Below, in pieces: positions 1 through 42,768 of a stretch of 64,000 bases of DNA. Position numbers and translations under genes: made by a program. The notes beneath the pieces were generated by a model. The model was not told where the DNA came from. It did not search any database and worked only from the letters and a program-made list of their open reading frames with translations. Position 1 is the stretch's first letter, and every line of letters starts with the position of its first letter. Where the stretch lies: NCBI GenBank assembly GCA_024362935.1, contig JANCRA010000005.1, positions 26,620,235-26,684,234 of the forward strand, in the 5' to 3' direction. Origin of the DNA: Setophaga petechia. Taxonomy: Eukaryota; Chordata; Aves; Passeriformes; Parulidae.

Positions 1-2396
1 CTGGGTGTTCACCTCCGTGAATGCTACAGCTAATAACAATTCAGGTAAACTTAGCGGAAAGGAAACAGTAAAAGTAATGTGAGAGTAAGGGAGGAAAACG
101 ACATGTTTCTGTAGGGAGGAAGAAACCTTCTATTACAATTACTTTACTTAGTTTGTAGCTGTGGCAGAGCAGCTTGTATTTTGCATTAGCTGTGAAATGG
201 GAATAGTGTTGCGCTGTCCTAGCAGTGAATAAGAGCTTGAGCCGAACTTGAAAGTGATTTCAAAATGCCTTAAATATGTCTCATCTGTGGAAAGAAGACA
301 GTTTGACTCTTGTTTTCCCTTATATGCAGAAATGCTTGGTAATGCAACCCGAAGTATGAACTTCTGTAAAGAAAAGAATATCTATCATGCTCTTAGTTTC
401 TAATTTGCCACTGTTGCAGCTTTCTTACTTAATAATTATGTAAATAGTTTTCCAATTTGGCTTTGAAGGGAGATCTTGCTAAACCAGAAGGTTTCATGAC
501 AGCTACAATACTTTTTTTTTTGCAGTTGAGGCCCTTGAAAATGAAAAAAATTCTTTGAGTCCTTAAAAAAGTCCATAAATTCTAGAAGTCAAGAATTTTA
601 GGCCTCAGTTCCTTAACCTCAAATAGCTATATGCAATGTAAATGGTATATTTGTTAATCCTTCAGTTACTCTTTCAAATGTTCATCTCTTTGATTCAGTG
701 ATCCACTTGAGTCATTTTACTTGACGCTGGAGTCCTTCACAAAGGAGGGGTGCTGGCATTTTCAAGAGAATGAATTGTAGGGTTATGTGGTTTTGAGTAG
801 GCTAAAGAAAACACTAAATTTTCTTGCTCTGAGCAAGAACAGATTATGGTTTCAAAATGCACTTCCATTTTCCTTTGATGTTTCATCAACACTTCTGCTG
901 CTGAAGCATCACATGACAGTTCCCTTGTATTTGTGAAACACCTTTGTTAATATTTTAAAAGTTAACTTTTACAATTGTAAGTGGTTTTGTAGTTGAGGAA
1001 GGAGAGGCTGTCTTGAAGCAGTACCTTTCTGGTGACTGCTGTGTCTTTGTGTTCCTAGAAAGTATGCTCTGGTTTTTGGGGTTTTTTTAGAGCAGGGTGC
1101 ATATGATTACCACAATACCATGCTGTCAAATCTTTATCTTTTTGAGGTCTGTTTTTTGCCAACTCTGAAGGCCAAATCGCTCTTTTAAGGGTCCTGTATC
1201 TGAAGGACTGGAATTGTTTGTATGCTGTGTTGTTTCTATATGTGAAGGTCTCCTTGGTAATTCATTTTTCATAGCACTCTGGTGAAAGTGTTGGAGGTTT
1301 TGTTAATTATTTTAATTATTTATCAACTTGATGATTACTGTTTCCAAGTGTGCACTGAAACTTCTGTATGAGAATTACAGGTCTGAATATGTTTTGTCTC
1401 TTGTATTCATGACTGGCCATATATATTTCTGTATACAAAAGCTTCAGATGACTTATTCTGGGTCTTAATTTTATACTAACTTATTTTCTGATTTTGTGAC
1501 AGTGGATATCAGACAGACACTATAATAAAGCAACAGCTCTAAAGCATTTTTATGTGAAACTTTGAATAAATGTGATTATACACACGCATTAATGTAACTA
1601 AAATTTGTAATAATTCATATATAAGGAGTAGATCAAGAGAAATGATCTATTAGTTCTTTTAATACTAAAAGAAGCCAAGCAGCTCATAAGAAACAAAGAT
1701 TAACTGTAGCTTTGTTTTATTTCAAGAAAAGCAGTACAAAGTTATCTTCATGAGGATGGAAAGGTGCGATGGTAAACTTACAAAATCAAAATCTGAAAGG
1801 GTGAAATTGTAGCTAGAGCAGCCACTTTTTCCCCCTTGCCTTCCGTGGTTGTCTTTATCTCCATAGGCACTCTGCTACCAGTTTGCATGAAGAAATGTTT
1901 TGGACTCTGCTTTCTGCATTTCTGCCCAGGCACTATTGCACCTGCTGATGGTGATGTGTGATTTGGTTCAGGAATTAAGTTACACATTCAACTCCTAATC
2001 ATTTTCTGCTCATGCAAATCTGTTCACCTTAAATTTAGCTGAGTATTGAATTCTATCTTATGACTGAAAATGAATCCATTTGGTGTTTTTTGAGTGGTGT
2101 AATGAGAATTGTATAGAGAGATTGATGTGAATTTCTGCCTTTGAATGAGGTTTTGTTCATTCTGTCCTTACAATAGAGCCATTGTGAGCTGAGTAGTTAG
2201 GACAAGTCTGGCTGTTTAGCTTCTGTCTGCCAACTCAGTGTGAGTGAACTAAATATAAATACTTGAACCGTTCTGGCAGTGTGGAAGTGTTTATTTATTG
2301 AATGCAGGAGCTAAACCTTTGGAGGTTTTTTGGGGTTTGTTGTTGTTATTGTTTTATGTTCTTTGTGATTAAATAGCTGGGTTTTATGTTTTTCAG
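1..2396. other. ALS2 intron 1 or 5' flank, no exon seen
   Basis: This stretch is AT-rich with no CpG-rich promoter-like block and no convincing coding exon. Human ALS2 has a noncoding first exon, which I infer lies upstream of position 1. Short open frames on the minus strand (1778–1987 and 2621–2827, the latter beyond this block) show no recognisable protein features. Confidence 0.5.
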
Positions 2397-2466
2397 TTTG
2401 TGAAAATCATATTGTTCCTTTTGAAAGAGGAGCAATTTGGTGGTGATGGAGTGCTGCCACTGACAG
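2397..2466 (+). other. ALS2: ALS2 5' UTR part of exon 2
   Basis: A pyrimidine-rich acceptor ending TTTTTCAG at 2396 starts the exon. Seventy untranslated bases precede the ATG at 2467. They contain one upstream ATG at 2446 that opens a five-codon frame. Confidence 0.75.
2446..2463 (+). promoter_or_regulatory. Five-codon upstream ORF before the ALS2 start
   Basis: ATG at 2446 has G at -3 and G at +4, a strong initiation context. It reads MECCH and stops at TGA 2461–2463, with a single CAG codon between the stop and the alsin ATG at 2467. It is in the same frame as alsin. The main ATG has C at -3, a weaker context. A role in translational control is inferred. Confidence 0.55.
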
Positions 2467-34509
<32,043 letters not shown>

Positions 34510-35210
34510 ACCATCATTTATAAACTGCCTCTGTGGGATAATCTGCTCAGTGGAACTTCACTAATAACCACTTCCTTCCTGAAATGGCCCTTAGAAATTA
34601 CTTGGTTATAGTTTTGCTGCTACAGATGAAAATATTCAGTTATTTCTTCTGAACTCTCAGTTCTAAGATTCAACTGAATCAAGACTGCAGCCAGAAGCTT
34701 TCTGTGAAGTGGTGATGAAGTTAAAGACTTGGTTTGTCAAGTACCTACCAAGAAGAAATACTTTCCTATTCTAACAGAAAGTTAATTTACTCCTTTCAAA
34801 TAACCGTGCTGCACAAAGGCATGGCATCTACATAGAACACACGTGAGAGTCTGGACCGCATGGCTTCCAAAGCAGTGGGTTGTTTTTATTATTCCTGGTT
34901 TGCCAGCAGAAATGTTTAAAGGGAATGAATTGCACCACAGAACCATTTGGTCTTCCTGAATTAAGCTGTATGTTTGTTTATTTAAGAAAATAGAAATATG
35001 TTAGTATTTATAATGGGTACCTATAGTCTGTTTGGTGATAACGGTTTTGAGGTATCTGTGTTGAACAGCATTGCTGAATGCAGTATTCATGTGCTGTTGT
35101 GGAAATAATCACACTGTTATGGACTTCCCTATTTACTAGAATTGTAAATATACAGGCATTTACCATTCTTTCTGTTTATGAAATAAATAAAAGGCACCGA
35201 CCACTTCAGA
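34510..35210 (+). other. ALS2: ALS2 3' UTR
   Basis: About 0.7 kb follows the stop up to the poly(A) signals near 35182. The end is an estimate taken as roughly 20 bases beyond the second hexamer. Confidence 0.65.
35182..35191 (+). terminator. ALS2 polyadenylation signals, two overlapping AATAAA
   Basis: Two overlapping AATAAA hexamers occupy 35182–35187 and 35186–35191, the first clear canonical signals in the 3' UTR. Confidence 0.65.
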
Positions 35211-35700
35211 TTTTGGCACTGAATGAAATGCTGTGCAGTGTTCAGTTTGCTTACCCTGAGGACAGACGCTGTCTCTGTCAGCCCTTGTGGGCTGATGGAC
35301 AGGTGAGAAGGGTGAAGGGTGCTCTTACACAGATGTGTGGGGTTGGCCTTGGTTAACACCAGGTGCCCACCAGGCTCCTCCCTCACTCCCTCCTCAGCGA
35401 CAGGTGATGTCCAGTCCCTTCCTGGGAAGCAGGGCTTAGCATGCAGAGCTGTTGCCTCAGAAGCGAACTCCTGGCACCAATGCCAAGCTCTTCCTACTGC
35501 AGGGAAGCTCCTGGGCAGTTCACCCTGCAGGCTGCGTTGGGGTGGCTGCTCCAACGGGTTTGGAACTCTGCTGTCACTCCTGGTTCTGCATGTGCTGAGC
35601 CAGAGCTGCCTCTGAGGCAGAGCTTCAGTGCTTCCATGCTCCCCACTCGGAGCAGGACACACTGGGGCTGTCTCTCCTGGCACTAATTACAAGGTGTTCC
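35211..35700. other. GC-richer intergenic block after ALS2
   Basis: This block is clearly richer in G and C than the AT-rich surroundings and contains open frames on both strands, including a 184-codon minus frame (35129–35683). No translation resembles a known family. It could be unidentified regulatory or first-exon sequence, or a base-composition effect. Confidence 0.35.
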
Positions 35701-37287
35701 CCTTTGGGAAAGGTCCCTGCAGTGCCTTAGTACAATCCTGATCACACCTGCTGGAGAAGTTCACCTCGGAGGCTGCAGAGAAGGCATTTCCCTGGGGAAT
35801 CTGTGAGTGTTTGTGTGCTCTGTGGTTTATGGCTAATTTCATTTATACCAATAACACTGGTGGGTAACTATAGGTGCCAGGACTGACTTAAAAAAAAAAA
35901 AAAACAAAACGGAGGGGAAATGTAGATTACAGAATGTTATAATAGCTTAAGTTATGTTAGACTCCATAGATAATGCTTATCCTATTTTGAAATAGTGGTC
36001 ATGGCTTGTATATGGGCATCTAAATGGAAAGAACCCATATGCCAAAATACTGGTGTGTTGAACAACAGCTGCAATGTAGCAGTTTTCATACTAAAGTAAA
36101 AGTAAGTGGTATTTTCAAAATTATTTCTAGTTTTATCAGAGATGGGGAAAGGGTAATTCTGCAATGATGATATTTAAAACTACTGTTAAGTTGCAGCAGA
36201 CTATAGTGATGAAAAAATATAGAGTGGACTTCATGTTTACAAACAACTTGGTGTTGGCTTAATCTTATTTTTTAAATTATACTGAATAATTCAAGGAGAG
36301 ATAAGCAATAATATGAATGAAAGGGATGCTATAAAAAGCTAACTTGAGAAGGGGGGAAGACACAACTAGAGGTGAAGACCATAATGAAGGATAAGGCAGA
36401 ATTCAAACACTTCATCTTGCACTAGATGCAGCCTTTCCATGCAATCATCTCTTGTAACTCCATGTAAAAAAAAAATTACCTTAAACCTGTAGGAACAGAA
36501 CTGCCCTTTAAAATGGGGCTATGCTGAACAGCTGAGTAAAGCAATGGCAATTTTCATCTGCAGAAGATCTGAGTTCAGTATTTATTTTGCCTTTTGTGGG
36601 AGCTGTAACCATGAAAAACAGATTTGGGATTGGTTTCTTCCCCTGTAACTGCTTTGAATTAGCTTTTTTTGTATTTTGGATATTTCAGAAGAAAGGATTT
36701 TAATATTACATTTTGTTTCATATGAAGTCCCAGATTGATTTTGTGCCTTAATCCAAAGATGTAACTACAAATGGGAGAGTCTTCTGTATTATTTCTGCTT
36801 TTCAAGAACAAGGTGAAGCTACAAATATGTAGCAACTTAAATGGTGTAACTTCATTGGCTGTGAATGGTGTAAAGCTGAGAACTACAAAACCCAAAGGAT
36901 TCATCTGCCTTTACATATATAAACACAGAGAGAGGTATGTATGTATACACTCAATCTCCTAGAAAAAGTAGTGCTATCACATATGAATTGAGCTTGGCTG
37001 AATTAGGGAAACAGACAGTCTGGCTGGATTATTTTTGGTCCTTCTGATATGTAGCTCAGTTATTAGCTGAAGAGAATCCCAGGATTAAATGTGCTTCTGA
37101 CACAGATTCCACTTTACAGCCGATCAGGGCTGGGATGCGTTAGGAAATCAGTACAGAGCAGCTTTGATTTTTGTATTGCTGTAACTAACAAAGAAATGAG
37201 TTAACCTGCAGGACCTTTCCAGCTGGATTGCTTCAGGGTAATTACTTTTTTCTCTTTTTTTTTTTTCCCTCTTTAATGGAAAGCCAG

Positions 37288-37451
37288 GTGTTTCCTGTGC
37301 TGCAGCAGAAATCCTATAACCAGCCACAGAAGATCAACACTCTGGTGTTGCAGATTCTCACTGCAATCACAGGCACAGTAGCTGCAGTCAGACCCCAAGT
37401 GATGAGCAGCCTATTGACTGGGAAAGTTGATGAGAATAAGAAGCTATTTAG
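37288..37451 (+). other. Candidate unassigned exon upstream of MPP4
   Basis: A long T-rich tract and gccag acceptor precede a 164-nt open segment that ends at a strong donor TTTAG|gtgaga. It reads VFPVLQQKSYNQPQKINTLV and continues through TGTVAAVRPQVMSSLLTGK to DENKKLF. An ATG (37276) lies just upstream in frame. I do not recognise the protein. It may be a 5' exon of MPP4, part of another transcript, or chance. Confidence 0.3.
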
Positions 37452-37578
37452 GTGAGAGACAATGTAAAGCAGTTTTTTTATGCAAGAAAAGGGTTAAGGG
37501 GATTTGTTCTCTTCTCCCTGGTAATGAGTAGTTCTAAGGTTAGGTTTCTGCGGATTAGAAAGGAGAGGATGTCCATAG

Positions 37579-37685
37579 ATTAGCTGGGGCAGTGAGGTTA
37601 CTTGCTGTACTAACATCCAACAAATACTCTTTCCCTCTGGAAATTCTACATGAGCTGAACATGGCGTATTCTGTGGGGTTTGCAG
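37579..37685 (+). other. Candidate second unassigned exon upstream of MPP4
   Basis: A 107-nt open segment after gtccatag and before a strong donor TTTGCAG|gtaaga. Its frame agrees both with the candidate exon before it and with the first MPP4 L27 exon. It includes an ATG at 37661 with A at -3 and G at +4. The acceptor is weak, so this is tentative. Confidence 0.22.
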
Positions 37686-40600
37686 GTAAGAAAATTAGCA
37701 CTGTACTGAAACCATTGTTCTGCAAGGATGCATTTTCCCCATGTAAATGTGAAATTAGTTTCATAGCTATAGCAAAGCTATTTAAACTTCTGATACCTGT
37801 TTAATTCTTGTTAGCTAAACATTATAGGCATGTATGAATGTGGAGTAGGAGCTTGAAAGGCAATTTTTTTTCTCAGTCCTAATCTTCACAAAACTATTTT
37901 AGAAATAGGTTAGGAAACTACCTGTTCTGGTATGTTGACAGATAATGCAGAAAAATGTGGGACTGTAAAACAAATCCTTTTTTGAACAACCTAGCTGTGT
38001 ACTTCTAAGTTGATTTAATATCAATACAGTGGTTGGTTGTTTATTTAGGGGGCTTTTGTTAGTTTGATTTCTTTTCTGTAAGCCCAAGCTGTTGGCAATA
38101 AACATCTGGAAGTAAAGCTGGCTGCCCCTCTTGACTGCATCCAAGTGTTGTCTGAGTGCTGCTCTTTTGGGGAGCGATGTTTTGGTAGCTCTGAGCCCAT
38201 GTAAACAAGGCACTCTCCCCTCCACTGCAGCTCTAGGGTTGTTGGAGGGGGGCAGAATGAACCACCACTGAATAGATCTGAGTACAGAGAGTAGCAGCAT
38301 AAATTGCCTCACATATGCAGATGTGATTCTGTGAAATCTCACTGAATGCCTGGTGTGCACATAACATTTTTTCAGGTTTTTTTTTTAACTCGACTGCCTC
38401 TGATTTCCATTAAGAGGTGCTTGGGTGTGAGATAAGGATAAATGGTTTCAAAGGCTTAAGTTGTGTCAATTTATTCCATTAATATTTAGCATTGCTGCTT
38501 TAGCTAAAACACTTTGGTGTCTCAAAAAATATACAAAAAGTGGGATTGTTCTTTACACTGACTAGAAAAGAAGCAGTCAGACTTCAGTAATGACACTGGC
38601 CTAATTAGGCTTATTTAATGCAGAACAAAAAAGTCCCAAACTGGGCATGTGGTTTGAGTTGTTGAATCTTTCCCTCCATTTTTTGCCTACTCAGTTTGCT
38701 GATTTAGGGTGGCAACAAAACCTTTCACAGAGTGTTTCCTTCCCTCAAGCTAGTTTGCAGTCTTCAGTACGCCAAATCATTAATTTTGGCAAATTTAAAG
38801 ATAGGAGTGGTTTTCCTTGTAAAAAGGGTTTAAGTCTAACATATCTTATCCACAAAGCAGTGGATAAGAGCAGGGGAGTGATGTTCTGGATGTCAGGTTC
38901 TCTGGTGTTGTCCTCTTCAGAGGCTTGACAAGATGCAAAATTGTCCACTTAAAGACAATTCTGAAACTTTATTAAAACAGGGCTTAGGTTCCCTTGCAGC
39001 TCTAGCTTTGTATCAATAAGACCTTCTTGTCTGTCTGACAGTTAGGGTCAAGGAATTTTATACTCTGCTGCTGAAGGAGTAGCTCAGATTTGGGATAACC
39101 GATGTTTGTAGACTTGAGGTGACTGACTCATTTTGATTCAAATTCTGGCACACTCAGTGTGGATATCCAGTTCTTTCTCTAACAACAGGCAAAGAGAAAT
39201 GTCTTCTATTAATGAGCATCTGTAGTTGCATGCAATACACGTGAATGGGAAGGCCCTTACACTGCCTGGGAGATTAGTCAGGTAAGCCTTTTAGCAAGAA
39301 TTTCCATCTAATTTATTTAGATCCCTGGATGAGGAGACCCTGAGCTCTGGCCTTGGAGTCTATGTAGATATAAGTCTCAGGAAATAAAGGCACAGTAGTA
39401 ATTCTATGTTTATTTGAGCTCTGACCTTGCCCTTAAGCAAGCAATCCAGTAGGTCTCTTTCTAAAGAAGCAACTTCCTCTCTTCTGGTAGTGACTTTTTC
39501 AGCATCTGTTGCAACTGACAGCTTCTGAAACCAGGCTTCACACTTGGAAGCTGTGTTCCTTTTGTTGTGTGTAAATACAAAACAGCTACTAATTTATGAC
39601 TGAGGTGAGCTGTGGGGGTCAGAACTTGACAGATTTTGATGTTCAAATGCTGCTTCTGTTAGTGTGAGCATAAACTCTGTGGTTTAAGATGACAGCAATG
39701 GATGGAAAGGTTTATTCCTAGAAATCTGATAGCTGTAGCTGAGGGTTTCACTCAACAAGGCAAGCAAAACCTTCAGTAGCTTTCCCAGATTTTTAGGAAA
39801 TCTGAGGTTCACCTTTCAAGGTAAACTGCGTCCAAAATTTCTAAACACACTCAAATTGCTCCCGCATCTGTTCTCTGCAGAAGCTGCACTAATACCAGAA
39901 TCTGCAATGCCCTATGGGAAAAAAATGAATCCCTTTAAAATATTCAAGGGGAAATGATATTATTTGTGTTTTAGCAGAATCTGAAATGTGTTAGCATCTC
40001 CAGAAATGGTTTTTGTTTCCAAGTGCTTTGTCTCGATTAAGAAACAGGTTTTCATGACTAGATTTATATGTCCTGCTTTGTTTAATCCATCATTAGGCAG
40101 ATCAACTAAGCTTAAAAATGGGGAAGGCAAATTCTTTAAGGAAAATAACTAAGACTATTGAAAATGTTAAATAATTGCAGCTCAAACTCCAGTTTTACTG
40201 GGGGAGGATCAAACTATAATTTTGTGAATCTTTGAAAGAAAAAACCGTAATTGTAAAAGCAGTCTTCAGGTTAGAATTTCAATAAGGTACCATGGAATAT
40301 CCTGTGGAAGTAACTTGAAATTAATTGCCCAGACTCAGTAATAAAATATTTGAGTCATAATCTCATAATTTATGATTTTTTTCTCCCTTAATTCCTACTG
40401 CCTTTTGAAAGCAGTTTTGTGATTTAACAGGAGAGAGAGGAACTGTGTTCTAAAAATAAGTATTAAATGCAGTAAAAGTGACAGTAATGCCTTCTGCTTT
40501 TGTAAGCAGATCAAGATAATACTTTTCCTGCTTGTCCCTTTGCTGTTTTCTGTCTACAGTGCAATCTAGAGGAAAATGGCTGTCTTTTTACTTTATTCAT

Positions 40601-42646
40601 CCAGGAGATAACCTACTCTGTATTTAGCAGAATTTGGTGTAACACATTCACTGTGCCACACTGGCTTCACTATTGGCTGAGGTGCTCAGATATTTGATGT
40701 TAGTTTTTTTGCTTGTAGGCTAAGTTATCTCTTGAGTGGCCAGTTGAAATATTTCATTCTTTAAGAGTAAACTACAATACTGCTAATCATGGCAATACCT
40801 TTACACTTGTATCAAGTGTGAAGTTAAATCAGCTAGGATGTAATGAAGATTTTGAACTACTTAAGAGCTTTCACACATCATAGATTCTTGATGCTTTAGG
40901 GTAAAAATGCAGTGTGTGGTGTTCCCTGGGGAATTCCCATACTACTTTGAGAAGAAGAGTTCAGAGAATTCTCTGAAGCAATCCTATACTGCGTTGTTTG
41001 CCATGAACAGCAGATTGAAGAACTTCTTCCAGTTTTAGTTTAAGAGAACATTATAGGCTAGTGATGGGTTGCCACAGAATTTTAAGGGAGGGAAGGAATT
41101 TGAAAGAAAATTTTAAAAGGTGCATATTTTATTTGTGGAAAAGTCATGCAACATGCATACATATTAAGTAGTAAGTGTTGCCTTTCTGCATTGCTTAAAA
41201 ATGCTGATGTTAAAATCTAAAGAAAAAAATAAGGGAGTATATGCTGCTTTTTATAATTAAAGAAATCAGCAACACATCTTTAGTTTAGCAAATAACTTCT
41301 TTGATTCCATCTCTAAAAGTGACAACCTATTATAAATTGCCTGAGAGAGATGATGATACCAGCAAGGTAAGAAATGGGGTTTTCTATCTGGGCTTTTGGG
41401 TTTTTAATTAATTGTGAGGAAATAAGAGAAAAATAATGAAATCTCTGTGGAAGAAATCTTTCAAAGACCTTAAATTCTAATAGTGATAGAGCAGAGATCC
41501 CTTTTTTCAAAATCACATCTTTGCTCAATGAAAATTCAGTAGAAACTAGTCTTTCAGTTTTAATATTGTGTCAATATGAAGAGGAATTAAATGTAATGTA
41601 TCCTTGAATATAATTATTTTCCAAGCTATATGGGTATAAAACAAGATATAAGTCTTTAGAAAAAAATTACAACTTTTCACTGTCATACACTTAATAAGCT
41701 GGAGAGCTAGAAAATGGACCAAACAGCTTTCTGTTTTTGATGACTTAATGAAGCAAGCAAATGACAATTCTATAAAGATATTAAGATGCCATACTGCAGC
41801 TGAGGTTTGTCTGCATCTTGGATGCTACTGGGTGGCTGAATTTACAGGTGGGACTCATATATTCATTTTTTATACCCGTGGTGGACTTTAAATACAAATT
41901 ATTGCCCACCCCTTCCTTTGTTTTGAATTCTGATTTCTTACCAGTGTAAAATACCTGACATTATTCTCATATGAGGGTGCTCTTTTCCCTAGTTCATCAT
42001 CTCTCTTTGTGAAACCGTGGTGTGAATGCAAAGTGAGTGAAATCTCCTTGAATAAAGGAGAAGATGGAAGTGCCAACAGTCAGCAGTAAAGATAATGGTA
42101 ACTTTTGCATCTCTTTTTGAGTTGTTTTTCTCTTTTCAAAAAGTTCTATTCCTTGTTCTCTGTGACTCTTCTTCCATTGAGTGATGAGAGAGATGAATGT
42201 GTCTGAAATATTACTACTCAACAATTGGAATGATTCTTGATGTTCAGTGGTGGTATGCAGTTAACTTAAGAAAGCATCAGAGGAGAATACCTGGCATTTG
42301 TTTCTGGCTTATAAAGCCAAGGAGTTTTTTTGTTGTTTCACCTCTTCTGGGTAGGAGGTCTGAGCTTGAACCCAGACTGTTACATGTGACATTGCCTGCA
42401 TGGCTTTCTCACAGGTCAGTTGCAAATTGCTAGCATTGGCCTAACCTGCTGGCTAATACATGGTAAAATAGCTCTTATGCAAGAGTTGATTGCAGGAAAA
42501 AAAGCAAGGCAGGCAGGAAATGTCTGTGCATTTCTTAGAAGTGGAAATTGAGGAAAGGTGCATTTCAGAGGTCTGGGTCACTGTTTGGCTTTGGTTGGTT
42601 CTCTTTGTACTGAAGTGTCTCGCGCTTTTCTGTTTCTTGGGCTCAG
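37686..42646. other. Intergenic or first-intron region before MPP4
   Basis: Five kilobases of AT-rich sequence. I could not find a segment matching the expected 27-residue MPP4 N-terminus. A splice-flanked but non-coding segment at 39189–39281 could be a 5' UTR exon. Confidence 0.45.
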
Positions 42647-42768
42647 GTGTATCTCATGTTCTGACTCTAGCGCTGCAAGAGCTCAGCTTGCTCTGTAAGA
42701 GGGATGTCAATGGCGTTGGCGTGCTCTATGAGCTGCTCAGATCTCGCTGGCTGCAAGCACTGCTCAAG
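42647..42768 (+). CDS. MPP4: MPP4 first recognised exon, L27 domain
   Basis: Acceptor tgggctcag, donor CTCAAG|gtaagc. Reads [20 protein letters not shown] and [19 protein letters not shown], an L27 heterodimerisation helix bundle. The first two bases complete a codon begun in an upstream exon that must end in phase 1; there is no usable in-frame ATG here, so a coding exon is missing. Confidence 0.93.

Noticed and set aside
35889..35905. A-run as a processed pseudogene tail
   Set aside because: No recognisable retro-copied gene precedes it, so it is treated as a simple A tract.
37899..38360. 153-codon minus-strand frame
   Set aside because: No domain, no splice support, and composition typical of chance open frames.
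39189..39281. Splice-flanked 93-nt segment as MPP4 first coding exon
   Set aside because: All three frames contain stops, so it cannot carry the missing N-terminal codons; at best it is a 5' UTR exon.
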